This document shows, in pieces, positions 1-8,474 of a DNA stretch of 64,000 nt; the first letter of the stretch is position 1, and each line of letters opens with the position of its first letter. Source of the stretch: Gammaproteobacteria bacterium. GTDB lineage: Bacteria; Pseudomonadota; Gammaproteobacteria; Pseudomonadales; Halieaceae. Both the position numbers and the translations under genes were made by a program. The notes beneath the pieces were generated by a model. That model was not told the DNA's origin and did not search any database. It saw only the letters and a list, made by a program, of their open reading frames with translations. The stretch is from positions 21,130-85,129 of the forward strand of contig JAUIMF010000007.1 of the NCBI GenBank assembly GCA_030433415.1, written 5' to 3'.

Positions 1-530
1 GCAATATGATCGGCCTGATGACGGTCGGCCTGGGCAGCGATATTGCCAACCCCATGGAGCGCCTGCGCAGCGTCAGCCACCATTCCCGCGACGCCAAAGC
101 CTACGCCCAGGCCCTGGGGCCAAAGCTGGGCGTGGACATTACGGACCTGGTGCCCGGTGCGGTGATGGCGGTCGCGCTGCGCACTGCCGCCGCGACGGGT
201 CTGATGGAGTCGTCGATCATGTGCAACACCGTGGTCACCAACGTTCCCGGCGCACCCTTTCAGTTGTATCTGTGCGGCGCTGAAATGGTCGACGGCTTCT
301 CTATGGGTCCGCTGATGCCGAACATCGGGTTGTTTCACGTCGTATACAGCTCGGTGCAGAACAAGCAAGGCACCCTGACCCTCTCGATCACCGCCTGCCC
401 AAAAATGCTGCCCGATAGCGATTTCTATATCGACTGTCTGCAATCGAGTTTTACAGAAATGATGCAGGCATCTCGAAAACAGCAGCGATCCAAAGCCCGG
501 GCAAAAAGAACGCGGAAAGCCAAATCATGA
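1..530 (+). CDS. WS/DGAT-type acyltransferase, C-terminal part (5' truncated)
   Basis: The frame is open from the window edge, so only the last ~175 residues of a longer protein are seen. They resemble the C-terminal domain (DUF1298/WSD1_C) of wax ester synthase/acyl-CoA:diacylglycerol acyltransferases, with a conserved stretch 'VVTNVPGAP' followed by 'LYLCGA' and 'MGPLMPNIGL'. Such enzymes esterify an alcohol or diacylglycerol with acyl-CoA to make storage lipid. The tail is very basic (KQQRSKARAKRTRKAKS). The catalytic HHxxxDG motif lies upstream of the window and cannot be checked. The stop overlaps the next gene's ATG (ATGA-type overlap), so the two are probably translationally coupled. 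The family call is good; substrate unknown, though a steroid or acyl ester role is conceivable given the neighbours. Confidence 0.8.
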   Translation, partial: NMIGLMTVGLGSDIANPMERLRSVSHHSRDAKAYAQALGPKLGVDITDLVPGAVMAVALRTAAATGLMESSIMCNTVVTNVPGAPFQLYLCGAEMVDGFSMGPLMPNIGLFHVVYSSVQNKQGTLTLSITACPKMLPDSDFYIDCLQSSFTEMMQASRKQQRSKARAKRTRKAKS

Positions 531-1540
531 GCAACATTCACACGCTGGTCATTGGTGGCACGGGATATCTCGGCCGATACATCGTCGATTCCCTGCGCGC
601 GCGGAAACATCGGGTATCGGTATTGAGTCGCAGCAGTCAGCGAGCGAAGGCGATGCTGCCCCGAGGGGTTCGCCTGATTGAAGGAGATCTCGCCTCGCTG
701 AGCGACGCCGGGCTGGCACGCATTTTTCGCGACCAGGAGAATCTGGTTTTCGCTGCCGGTGTAGACGAGCGCGTCGAGCCCGACGGGGACCCATTGGCAT
801 TTTACCGACGAGAGAATGTGGATCGGGTCAAGCGCATTCTCGAGGCTGCCGGTGACGGGGGGGTACGGCGTGTTGCGCTGCTGAATTCCATTTTCTCTAC
901 CCTCGATCGTTTGCGCCCGGATGTCGGTCTCGCCCGCCATCATCCTTACATTGCCTCGAGGGTGGAGCAGCGGGATATGGCCCTGGCGGTTGCCCGGGGT
1001 CGCTTCACCATGACCGTGCTCGAAATACCCTGGGTGTTTGGAGATGCCCGGGGAGAAGAATCCCAGTGGTCGTCGCTGGTGCAGTTTGCTCGTACAACAC
1101 CGCGGCTCTTTGTTCCGCGCGGAGGCACCGTCGTCATCAGCGCGGGAAATGTGGGCGAGGCTACCGCCGGTGCCCTCGCGCTTCCCAGGCGCAGCTCTGC
1201 TGTACCCATCGGAGACCGTTGGATGAGTTGGGAGGAGCTGCTGGGAAGCCTGGTAGCCGTCTGTGGACGCGATGCACTGCCCGTGTCACGGATACCCGAC
1301 CGCCTGCTGGTGCAGTTCAACGAACTGAGCGGCCTCGGCCAGAAGCTGTTCCGGCTTCGGTCCGGCCTGGACTACGGGCGCATGCATGAGTTTCTGCTCG
1401 ATGACGAGCCAATCAATCTGCGCACGTCGCAGAAGAAACTGGGCTACGCGCCGACCGATATTCAGCGCGCGCTCGCCGAAACCGCGGCCAACGTGCCCGA
1501 ATCCCGGGCAATCAAGGCATTGCGAAGCCTGATGGGTTAA
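527..1540 (+). CDS. NAD(P)-binding extended/atypical SDR (NmrA/epimerase-like)
   Basis: 337 aa. The N-terminus carries a Rossmann dinucleotide-binding loop, GGTGYLGRY (GxxGxxG), then a basic stretch after beta-2 (SRSSQRAK) that would fit NADP(H). The usual SDR YxxxK catalytic pair is not clear: around residue 145 the sequence is HHPYIASRVEQ, with Arg where Lys is expected, so this is an atypical SDR. These can be oxidoreductases, 3beta-HSD-like enzymes or NAD-sensing proteins. It overlaps the acyltransferase end by four bases and ends 14 bases before the convergent ipdF-like gene, with no hairpin between. Specific reaction not assignable. Confidence 0.75.
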   Translation: MSNIHTLVIGGTGYLGRYIVDSLRARKHRVSVLSRSSQRAKAMLPRGVRLIEGDLASLSDAGLARIFRDQENLVFAAGVDERVEPDGDPLAFYRRENVDRVKRILEAAGDGGVRRVALLNSIFSTLDRLRPDVGLARHHPYIASRVEQRDMALAVARGRFTMTVLEIPWVFGDARGEESQWSSLVQFARTTPRLFVPRGGTVVISAGNVGEATAGALALPRRSSAVPIGDRWMSWEELLGSLVAVCGRDALPVSRIPDRLLVQFNELSGLGQKLFRLRSGLDYGRMHEFLLDDEPINLRTSQKKLGYAPTDIQRALAETAANVPESRAIKALRSLMG

Positions 1541-1554
1541 CCTGCGCGCATCAC

Positions 1555-2346
1555 TCAGGCACGCTGGGAGCTGACGGAGACCACCTCGCCGGTCATGTAG
1601 GAACTGTAGTCACTGGCGAGAAACACGATCACGTTGGCCACTTCCCAGCACTCGGCGCCACGACCGTAGGCTTCCCGCGACTCCAGTTCAGCGAGAAAAT
1701 CCGCCGGCGCTGAGCGGCGCAGAAAATCGTGCACCGCAAAGCTCGGTGACACGGCGTTGATTCGCACGCCCAACTCCACCGCCTCCATGGCCGCGCAGCG
1801 CGTGAATGCCATCACCCCGGCCTTGGCCGCCGCGTAGTGGCTCTGCTCCACCTGGGCCCGCCAACCCAGCACCGACGCGTTGTTCACAATGACGCCACTG
1901 CCCTGCCGCCCCATGACGCGCAGCATTTCTCGCGTCATGCGAAAGGTGCTTTTCAGCGTAATGTCCTGTACCCGGTCCCAATCGTCGTCGGTCATGTCCA
2001 GCAGCGCCTTCGCGGCACCGAAACCGGCGTTGTTTACCAGAACATCCACCTGGGGAAACTCGTCATCCGCGCGCTTAACCAGCGCCTCTATGGCGTCGGC
2101 CGAGCTTACATCGCAAACCTGCGCGACCACCGGCACACCGGTACGCTTCTCGATCTCATCGCGAGCCGCATTCAGTCGCCCTTCGTGAATGTCGCTGATG
2201 AGTAGACCGGTCGCGCCCTCTTCGGCGATTTTCAGGGCCGTCGAAAATCCGATCCCCGCGCCCGCCGCTGCGGTTACCACCGCGTGCTTACCCTGTAACA
2301 GGCCATGACCCGGGACGTACTCGGGAGGCGTCTTGAGTCTGCTCAT
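1555..2346 (-). CDS. ipdF: IpdF-like SDR, hydroxy-hexahydroindane-CoA dehydrogenase
   Basis: 263 aa classical SDR. It begins GHGLLQGKHAVVTAAAGAGIG, then NNAG, the Ser region 'VNNASVLGWRAQ', YAAAK (Tyr/Lys catalytic pair) and 'RINAVSPSFA'. From memory this pattern is distinctive for mycobacterial IpdF (Rv3559c), which oxidises the 5-hydroxyl of the hydroxylated methylhexahydroindanone-propionyl-CoA series during steroid C/D-ring degradation. It is the last gene of the minus-strand operon, 38 bases after the FadE30 homologue; ipdF and fadE30 are also neighbours in Mycobacterium, which supports the call. An AGGGA ribosome site precedes the ATG. Confidence 0.85.
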   Translation of the reverse strand: MSRLKTPPEYVPGHGLLQGKHAVVTAAAGAGIGFSTALKIAEEGATGLLISDIHEGRLNAARDEIEKRTGVPVVAQVCDVSSADAIEALVKRADDEFPQVDVLVNNAGFGAAKALLDMTDDDWDRVQDITLKSTFRMTREMLRVMGRQGSGVIVNNASVLGWRAQVEQSHYAAAKAGVMAFTRCAAMEAVELGVRINAVSPSFAVHDFLRRSAPADFLAELESREAYGRGAECWEVANVIVFLASDYSSYMTGEVVSVSSQRA

Positions 2347-2384
2347 AGCAAAGTTCCCTGATTATCGTGACCCGTCGCCACTGC

Positions 2385-3566
2385 TCAGCGGGGGCGGAGT
2401 TCGCGGGGCATGCCCAGACCGCGCTCGGCAATAATGTTGCGCTGAATCTGGTTGGTGCCTCCATAAATCGTATCGGAGCGCGAGAACAGAAACAGGGACT
2501 GGAGCCGGCTCAGATCGTAGTCGCCATTCTCACCCAGCAGTTCTGCATCAGGACCCAGCACATCCATAGCAAGCTCACCCAGATCGCGATGCCAGGTGGC
2601 CCAGTGCAACTTGTATACCAGCGCCTCGCGCTGCAGGCTGCCATCCTCTCCGCCGGAGAGCATGCGCATTGCGTTGTAACGCATCGTACGCAGGCCCAGG
2701 TGCGCCTGGGCCAGACGCTGGCGTAGCAGGGGGTTTTTCGCCGCGCCATTTTTGCGGGCGATGGTGACGATCGCGTCCAACTCATTCTGAAACAGCATCT
2801 GCTGACCCAGGGTAGAAACGCCCCGTTCAAAGCCCAGCAGCGCCATCGCGATCTTCCAGCCTTCGCCAGGTTCGCCAACGATATCGGCGGCCACGGCGTT
2901 CTCGAAGAACACCTCGTTGAACTCCGCCGTGCCCGTTATCTGCACAATGGGGCGCACGTCGACGCCCGGCTGATCCATGGCGACCAGAAAAAAGCCCAGC
3001 CCTTTGTTGCCGACCGACCCCGGGTCCGTGCGTGCAATTACAAAACACCAGTCCGCCTCGTGGGCCAGGCTGGTCCAGACCTTCTGGCCTGTGATTTTCC
3101 ATACTCCGTTGTCACACACGGCTTTGCTGCGGACGTTCGCCAGATCCGAGCCTGCGCCGGGCTCACTGTAGCCCTGACACCAGAACTCCCGGCCTTCGAG
3201 AATCGCAGGCAAATATCGCTGTTGCTGCTGCGCGCTGCCGTAGGCGATGAGCGTGGGCGCGGCCAGGCCCTCACCGATATGCCCCATGCGACCGGGGCCA
3301 CCCGCGCGCGCATACTCTTCGTGAAAGATCACCTGCTCGGCGATGGAACAGGCGCGACCCCCATGCTGCGACGGCCAACCGATGCCCACCCAGCCACCGG
3401 CAGCCATGCGCTGCTCCCAGGCTTTGCGCTCGTCGATGAACACATGTTCATCGCCCGGGCCACCGCGATACCGGAGGGGTTCAAACTCGCCACACAGATT
3501 CTCATCCAGCCACTGGCGAATCTCGGCGCGGAACGCTTCGTTCTCAGGGGAAAAACTCAGCTTCAT
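2385..3566 (-). CDS. fadE30: FadE30-like acyl-CoA dehydrogenase (C/D-ring catabolism)
   Basis: 393 aa ACAD. Seen: GGPGDEH near residue 36, WPSQHGGR, CQGYSEPGAGSDLANV (flavin/substrate loop), the signature VQITGTAEFNEVFF, 'GVSTLGQQ' and C-terminal IYGGTNQIQRNIIAER. The Glu that is catalytic in medium-chain ACADs (IYEGT) is Gly here, as in other FadE30-type enzymes. The family acts on HIP-CoA or its hydroxy derivative after FadD3. The ATG sits in an ATGA overlap with the upstream small ACAD subunit, and IpdF follows. Strong family match by memory; whether it pairs with the adjacent ACAD as a heterotetramer is inference. Confidence 0.82.
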   Translation of the reverse strand: MKLSFSPENEAFRAEIRQWLDENLCGEFEPLRYRGGPGDEHVFIDERKAWEQRMAAGGWVGIGWPSQHGGRACSIAEQVIFHEEYARAGGPGRMGHIGEGLAAPTLIAYGSAQQQQRYLPAILEGREFWCQGYSEPGAGSDLANVRSKAVCDNGVWKITGQKVWTSLAHEADWCFVIARTDPGSVGNKGLGFFLVAMDQPGVDVRPIVQITGTAEFNEVFFENAVAADIVGEPGEGWKIAMALLGFERGVSTLGQQMLFQNELDAIVTIARKNGAAKNPLLRQRLAQAHLGLRTMRYNAMRMLSGGEDGSLQREALVYKLHWATWHRDLGELAMDVLGPDAELLGENGDYDLSRLQSLFLFSRSDTIYGGTNQIQRNIIAERGLGMPRELRPR

Positions 3567-4723
3567 GACATCGCCTCGTCACCATCGAGAATAAATTCTG
3601 CGATGCGCTCGCGGTGCCAGTCTGAAGATCCCCACTGCGCGCGCCCCGCCCGGGCGCGTTTGAAATACAAGTGTATGTCGTATTCCCAGGTAAACCCCAC
3701 GCCACCGTGCATCTGCAGTGCTTCGCCAGCGTTCTCAAACGCGGCATCACCGGCGCTGGCCTTGGCGATGGACGCCGCCTCAGCAAGCTGGGCCGCGGAT
3801 GCCTGACCCTCGAGGAACGCATCGGCGGTGCAGGCCGCGTAGTACACCGCAGAGCGGGCACATTCACAGCGCAACATCATATCTGCCGCCTTGTGCTTGA
3901 GCGCCTGAAAGCCCGCTACGGGCCGACCAAACTGCTCCCGCTCCAGGGTGTAGGTAACGGCCAGATCCAGGGAACGCTGCGCAGTGCCGAGCAATTCTGC
4001 CGCCAACGCGATGACCCCCAGATCGAGCCCTGCCTGAATCGCAGGCCAGCCGGCACGAGAGCCGTCGAGCAGATCGTCCTCAGCGACCTGAACCTCGGAT
4101 AGCTGGAGATGAGCCAGGTCGCGGGTCTGATCCAGACCCGGAGTCTGACGCCGGGTGACACCCTGTGCGTCCGCCGCCACGCGAAACACCCGCGCGGATT
4201 CGGGGCTTTCGGTTTCGTCCAGCGCGACCACCAGCAGCGTGTCCGCTATCGCACCGTCTACGACACTGGCCAGCTCACCGCGCAGTTCATAACCCGCATC
4301 GCCGGGTCGGTAGCGCACACCGCAGCCGCGCAGACCCCAGTCCTTACCGGGCCCCTGCATGCCTACCCCCAGGGTTGCTTCACCGGCGGCGATTCCAGGC
4401 AGCCAATCAGCCTGCTGCTGCTCACCGGCACAGGCGCGTAGCAGACTGACACCGGTACCGAGGGTGGCGAAAAGCGGAGAGACCAGCAACGTCTCACCTG
4501 CCGCCTCATGCACGATCGCCAGCTCGACCCACCCCAGACCCAGGCCTTCGCAGGATTCGGGAATGGTGAGGGCCTGCCAACCCATCTCGCCGGTCACACG
4601 CGCCCAGGCATCGCCCTGACCCGCCATCGCCGCACGTACTGCGGCACTGTCTGAGGCATCGGCAAGAAAAGCCCTGGCCGTATCCCGGATCATGACCTGC
4701 TCGTCGGTAAAGCGAAAATCCAC
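3563..4723 (-). CDS. Acyl-CoA dehydrogenase, small/beta-type subunit
   Basis: 386 aa ACAD-fold protein. It begins MDFRFTDEQVMIRDTARAFL and has the C-terminal dehydrogenase features 'REQFGRPVAGFQALKH' and 'LQMHGGVGFTWEYD'. It starts with GTG at 4723, one base after the upstream SDR's stop, and its end overlaps the FadE30 homologue, so the two ACADs are translationally linked. Steroid ACADs are often alpha2beta2 heterotetramers encoded by adjacent genes, which is the likely arrangement. The SxPGxGSD loop typical of large subunits is absent (here 'GPGKDWGLRG'). The exact CoA ester is unknown. Confidence 0.8.
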   Translation of the reverse strand: MDFRFTDEQVMIRDTARAFLADASDSAAVRAAMAGQGDAWARVTGEMGWQALTIPESCEGLGLGWVELAIVHEAAGETLLVSPLFATLGTGVSLLRACAGEQQQADWLPGIAAGEATLGVGMQGPGKDWGLRGCGVRYRPGDAGYELRGELASVVDGAIADTLLVVALDETESPESARVFRVAADAQGVTRRQTPGLDQTRDLAHLQLSEVQVAEDDLLDGSRAGWPAIQAGLDLGVIALAAELLGTAQRSLDLAVTYTLEREQFGRPVAGFQALKHKAADMMLRCECARSAVYYAACTADAFLEGQASAAQLAEAASIAKASAGDAAFENAGEALQMHGGVGFTWEYDIHLYFKRARAGRAQWGSSDWHRERIAEFILDGDEAMS

Positions 4724-4725
4724 GA

Positions 4726-5610
4726 CTAGCCGGCACCGTAAACCGGCTGCGCCGGTGTCGCCTCGGCGAGCATGTCTGCCACCGCGGGTCCGACTTCTTC
4801 CGCCGCCCAGGCCTTGTCACCACGCCGGCGAACCGGTCCACGACGCCAGCCGTCAGACACCGACAGCATGTCACCCTCGGCTTCGAACACGTAGCCAGAT
4901 ACGGCACTCGATGCTTCGCTCACAAGCCAGACCACCAGGGGGGCCACGTTTGCTGGATCAAAGTAATCAAACCCCGTGTCGGGCACGGCCATACGCTCCG
5001 CAAACACCTCTTCGGTCATGCCTGTGCGGGCCGCTGGTGCCAGGGCGTTCGCCGTCACACCGTAGCGAGCCAGCTCCGCCGCCTGCACCAGCGTCAGACT
5101 GGCAATACCACCCTTGGCCGCGGAGTAGTTGGATTGACCCACGGAACCCTGCAGCCCGGCACCCGAACTGGTGTTGATAATGCGGGCGACCGGCGTACCA
5201 CCCTGCTTGGCCAGGCCACGCCAGTAACTGCAGGCATGACGGGTAATACAGAAATGCCCTTTGAGGTGTACCGCCATGACCGTGTCCCATTCCTCTTCGC
5301 TGAGACTGACAAACATGCGGTCGCGACAGACACCGGCGTTGTTGACCACGGCATGCAGATCGCCAAAGGCGTCCAGCGCCTCCTGCACTGCCCGGGCACT
5401 GTCGGCGAAATCCGTAATATCGGAGTCGTTGGCGACGGCCTCACCACCGGCGTCACGAATGGCCGCCACCGTGGCATCTGCCGCTGCAGTGTTTATATCG
5501 TTGACGACAACCTTCGCGCCCGCAGCCCCCAGCGCCAGGGCGTAGGCACGGCCCAGTCCCCCTCCGGCACCGGTAATGATAACGACGCGGCCCGAACAAA
5601 TAGCACTCAT
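4726..5610 (-). CDS. 17beta-HSD4-like SDR (3-hydroxyacyl-CoA dehydrogenase type)
   Basis: 294 aa. N-terminal TGAGGGLGRAYAL cofactor loop, NDI acidic residue after beta-2 (NAD(H) preference), NNAGVCRD, SSGAGLQGSVGQ, YSAAK catalytic pair, then DPANVAPLVVWLVSE. The last motif is typical of the dehydrogenase domain of peroxisomal multifunctional enzyme 2/17beta-HSD4 and of bacterial steroid ChsB1-type enzymes. The likely reaction is oxidation of a 3-hydroxyacyl-CoA on a steroid side chain or ring fragment. It follows the aldolase gene (36 bases) and precedes the ACAD pair. Good AGGAGAG ribosome site. Second of two such SDRs in the window (other at 12966). Confidence 0.8.
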   Translation of the reverse strand: MSAICSGRVVIITGAGGGLGRAYALALGAAGAKVVVNDINTAAADATVAAIRDAGGEAVANDSDITDFADSARAVQEALDAFGDLHAVVNNAGVCRDRMFVSLSEEEWDTVMAVHLKGHFCITRHACSYWRGLAKQGGTPVARIINTSSGAGLQGSVGQSNYSAAKGGIASLTLVQAAELARYGVTANALAPAARTGMTEEVFAERMAVPDTGFDYFDPANVAPLVVWLVSEASSAVSGYVFEAEGDMLSVSDGWRRGPVRRRGDKAWAAEEVGPAVADMLAEATPAQPVYGAG

Positions 5611-5646
5611 GATTCTCTCCTGTGGATGAAACGGCTCAGGGGGCCG

Positions 5647-6819
5647 TCAGGCGTCACGCCCAAGAATGGCGCCCCCGGTGGGTACGCCGGAGCCCGAGGT
5701 AACAATGACGTTGTTAATCGTTTTGTCCGGCTGATTCACGGACTGGCCACGCACAAGGCGCACGGCCTCGAGAATGCCATTGACACCGTGTATGTAAGCT
5801 TCGGACAACTGCCCTCCGTGGGTGTTGGTGGGCAGCCGACCGTCCCCACGCAAATTACCGTCCAGCACGAATTGGCCCGCCTGGCCGTAGTCACAGAACC
5901 CCCAGGACTCCAGCTGCCACAGCACCGTGGGCGTAAACGCGTCGTAGAGCACCGCGGCGTCAATATCATCCGGCCCCAGGCCACACTGGGCGTAGGCGCG
6001 CTGCGCCGCCCGCTCCATCTCAGGCGTGCGGGCGATTTCGTCGCGATAGAACGACGTCATCTCTTCCTGATCGCGGGCGCTGCATTGCGTGGCTGCACGA
6101 ATCGTGACCGCTGGCTGCCTTAAATCCCGGGCACGTTCCGGTGTGGTGACAACAAATGCACAACCTCCGTCGCTTTCCTGGCAGCAGTCGTACAGCGTCA
6201 GCGGGTCTGCCACCTTGCGCCCGGCGTCATAGTCCTCGCGCGTCAGCGGCTTGCCGTAGAAAAAGGCCTGGGGGTTGGTTGTCGCGTAATCGCGGGAAGT
6301 CGCGGCGACCTCAAACAGCGCCTCTCGGGGCGTGCCGGTCAGATGGAGATAGCGCTGCGCGACCATGGCGATCCAGGACGCGGGCGTAAGCAGACCGTAG
6401 GGCATGTACCAGCCATAGTGCACCAGTGAACCGGTGATGAGATTCCCCGACACACCGGCAGAATAGCGCTGGCCAGAGCGGCCATTCAGGGCTCGGTACC
6501 CCACCACCACATCGGCGACGCCGGTGGCCACGGCCATCGCCGCCTGCATCAGGGTACCGGTCGCGGCGCCACCGCCATAGGGAACACGGGCGTAGAAGTC
6601 CAGATCGCCGCATCCCAGCGCTCGGGCCACGTCGACTTCGTCGTTGCCATCCATGGTGAAGGTCACCATGCCATCAACATCCGAAGGCGTGAGGCCGGCA
6701 TCGTCCAGGGCAGCCTTGCACGCTTCGGCGGCAAGACTCAGTTCGGAACGCCCCGAATCCTTGCTGTACTCCGTGGCACCAATGCCAACGACTGCGCTGG
6801 CATCACTCAGGCTTCTCAT
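5647..6819 (-). CDS. ltp2: Ltp2-like steroid side-chain aldolase (thiolase fold)
   Basis: 390 aa thiolase/SCP-x-fold protein. The nucleophilic-Cys region of thiolases reads YGGGAATGTLMQ, with no Cys, so this is not a thiolase. Tyr292 (VLYDAF) and Tyr342 (LSEAYIHG) are spaced like the catalytic Tyr294/Tyr344 that I recall for Ltp2 from Thermomonospora. Ltp2 cleaves the 17-hydroxy steroid-22-oyl-CoA by a retro-aldol reaction, releasing propionyl-CoA and the 17-keto steroid. The immediately upstream DUF35 gene encodes its expected partner. Proteobacterial counterparts are known as Sal-type steroid aldolases. The call is firm for family and strong for role because of the DUF35 neighbour. Confidence 0.85.
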   Translation of the reverse strand: MRSLSDASAVVGIGATEYSKDSGRSELSLAAEACKAALDDAGLTPSDVDGMVTFTMDGNDEVDVARALGCGDLDFYARVPYGGGAATGTLMQAAMAVATGVADVVVGYRALNGRSGQRYSAGVSGNLITGSLVHYGWYMPYGLLTPASWIAMVAQRYLHLTGTPREALFEVAATSRDYATTNPQAFFYGKPLTREDYDAGRKVADPLTLYDCCQESDGGCAFVVTTPERARDLRQPAVTIRAATQCSARDQEEMTSFYRDEIARTPEMERAAQRAYAQCGLGPDDIDAAVLYDAFTPTVLWQLESWGFCDYGQAGQFVLDGNLRGDGRLPTNTHGGQLSEAYIHGVNGILEAVRLVRGQSVNQPDKTINNVIVTSGSGVPTGGAILGRDA

Positions 6820-6845
6820 GATCTATCCTCTCGTTCGGGAGCGGG

Positions 6846-7295
6846 TCAGCCCGCAGCCAGAATGCGGAATTGCGGCAGCGTGTTCTTGGCATCGATGGTC
6901 TGGATCTCACCCTGCACGCGCTGACCGATGGCGACAGCCTCGGGTTCACAGTCGATGAGGTTCGTCACAAAGTTCACACCTTCATCCAACCGGATCACAG
7001 CGCAGATCACCGGTGATGGGTAACCGGGGAACTGGGGGTAGTGCAGAGTCGTAAAACTGACGATCTCACCCGCCATCGCCGAGTCGATGGAGTCCCACTC
7101 GGTGGACTGGCACTCACCACACATGGGCCGGGGCGGATGGCGCAGGGTTTGGCACGTAGCACAGCGCTGGATGGGCAGTCGCCCGGCATCCACCGCCTCC
7201 CACCACCAGCCGTTGTCCTTCGCTCGCACGGATGCAATACGCGTGGGCGCTGGCTTGTCTTTCGCGGCAACCGTCGCCGTAGTCTGCTCTCTCAC
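6846..7295 (-). CDS. Standalone DUF35/OB-fold zinc-ribbon partner of Ltp2
   Basis: 149 aa. A basic/polar N-terminal helix segment (NGWWWEAVDAGRLPIQRC) leads into a zinc ribbon with CATC and CGEC (two CxxC pairs 13 residues apart), then an OB-fold ending FVTNLIDCEPEAVAIGQRV. This is the DUF35 architecture. In Mycobacterium it is the C-terminal domain of ChsH2 and docks on Ltp2, where it is required for aldolase activity. Here it is a separate gene 26 bases upstream of the aldolase, while the MaoC part of ChsH2 appears fused elsewhere (24643-25650). GTG start with a GAGGCAG ribosome site. Confidence 0.85.
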   Translation of the reverse strand: MREQTTATVAAKDKPAPTRIASVRAKDNGWWWEAVDAGRLPIQRCATCQTLRHPPRPMCGECQSTEWDSIDSAMAGEIVSFTTLHYPQFPGYPSPVICAVIRLDEGVNFVTNLIDCEPEAVAIGQRVQGEIQTIDAKNTLPQFRILAAG

Positions 7296-7325
7296 AATGT
7301 CTGCCTCGCTTCCAATGAACTGCCA

Positions 7326-8474
7326 TCAATAACCCGACAGGCGGGCGTAGCGATCCCGGTGGTACGAGCGGTCGCCGTACGTTGGGCGCAAGGCTATGGC
7401 ACGCTTGTAATAGAGCCCGACATCGAGTTCATCGGTGACGCCGATGCCACCGTGCATCTGTATGGTCTCAGTGCCCACCAGCTGCGCAACCTCCAGGGCC
7501 ATGACCCGGGCATGGCTGCAGGCGATGGCGCGCTCCTCGCGGACCTCATCCAGCGCCGCGCGGGCATCCAGCACCACGGATCGCAGCAACTCGATGCGCG
7601 TGAACATGAGAGCAGCGCGGTGCTGCAGGGCCTGGAAGGAGCCGATGGGCGCATCGAACTGCTCGCGTACCTTGAGGTACTCGACCGTCGTATCAAACAA
7701 CGCGTCGACGATACCCAGCAACTCACTGGCACTGTGCGCTGCCGCCACATCCACAAGTTCGTCCATGTAAGCTCCGGCACCACCTTCCTCGCCGATAAGC
7801 GCAGACAACGGTATTCGCACACCCTCAAAGCTGAGGTTGGCGTAATCAAGCTGATCCACCATGTTCAGCGTCTCGCGCTGGGAAGCTTCCAGCGCATTCG
7901 CCGGTACGATAAAGAGGCTAAGTCCCTGCATCTCGCCGACAGACCCGGAGGTGCGGGCCAGCACAATCAGGTACTGGGCATGACCGCCGCCCGCAACAAA
8001 GGACTTGGTTCCGTGAAGCAGGTACTCATCCCCCTCGCGCACCGCCGTCACCGCGGTGTTTTGGGGAGCAAAACCACGGCCTTCGTCGACGGCAACGGCA
8101 ACGGTGGTCTCGGCGGCCACAATCGCGGGCAGCAGCTGCGCCTGGAGTGCCTCGGAACCGTGGGCGAGCAGCGTGACGGCGTGGATCGCCGTCGCCACAA
8201 AGGGTGACGCGACGAGGTTCCGCCCCATCTCTTCACAGACCAGACCCACACCACGGTGTCCAAAGGCCAGACCACCGTGCGCTTCGGGCACCAGCATGCC
8301 AGTCCAGCCCATGGCCCCGAACTGGGACCACAGTGCTGCGTCATAACGCGGCTGGCAATCGTCATCGCGCTGGCGGCGAAAGGCGGATACCGGTGATTCC
8401 TTGCGCAGCATCTCTGCCGCGGCACCACGCAGTTGGAGTTCTTCATCACCCATCAGTTGACTCATGGCGGTCAC
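7326..8474 (-). CDS. Acyl-CoA dehydrogenase, small/beta-type subunit
   Basis: 382 aa (GTG at 8474; an in-frame ATG lies nine bases in). C-terminal ACAD features: 'REQFDAPIGSFQALQHR', 'IQMHGGIGVTDELDVGLYYKR'. The middle includes a typical beta-barrel domain (GTKSFVAGGGHAQYL). The GTGA overlap with the preceding large ACAD gene indicates coupled synthesis, and the DUF35 gene follows after 30 bases. Adjacent ACAD pairs in steroid clusters act as heterotetramers. Position beside DUF35/Ltp2 suggests a side-chain substrate such as a steroid-22-oyl- or 24-oyl-CoA, but that is inferred from context only. Confidence 0.8.
   Translation of the reverse strand: MTAMSQLMGDEELQLRGAAAEMLRKESPVSAFRRQRDDDCQPRYDAALWSQFGAMGWTGMLVPEAHGGLAFGHRGVGLVCEEMGRNLVASPFVATAIHAVTLLAHGSEALQAQLLPAIVAAETTVAVAVDEGRGFAPQNTAVTAVREGDEYLLHGTKSFVAGGGHAQYLIVLARTSGSVGEMQGLSLFIVPANALEASQRETLNMVDQLDYANLSFEGVRIPLSALIGEEGGAGAYMDELVDVAAAHSASELLGIVDALFDTTVEYLKVREQFDAPIGSFQALQHRAALMFTRIELLRSVVLDARAALDEVREERAIACSHARVMALEVAQLVGTETIQMHGGIGVTDELDVGLYYKRAIALRPTYGDRSYHRDRYARLSGY

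Noticed and set aside
6846..7295. DUF35 gene as a rubredoxin or regulator
   Set aside because: Cys spacing and the OB-fold following it, plus adjacency to the Ltp2-type aldolase, fit DUF35 better.
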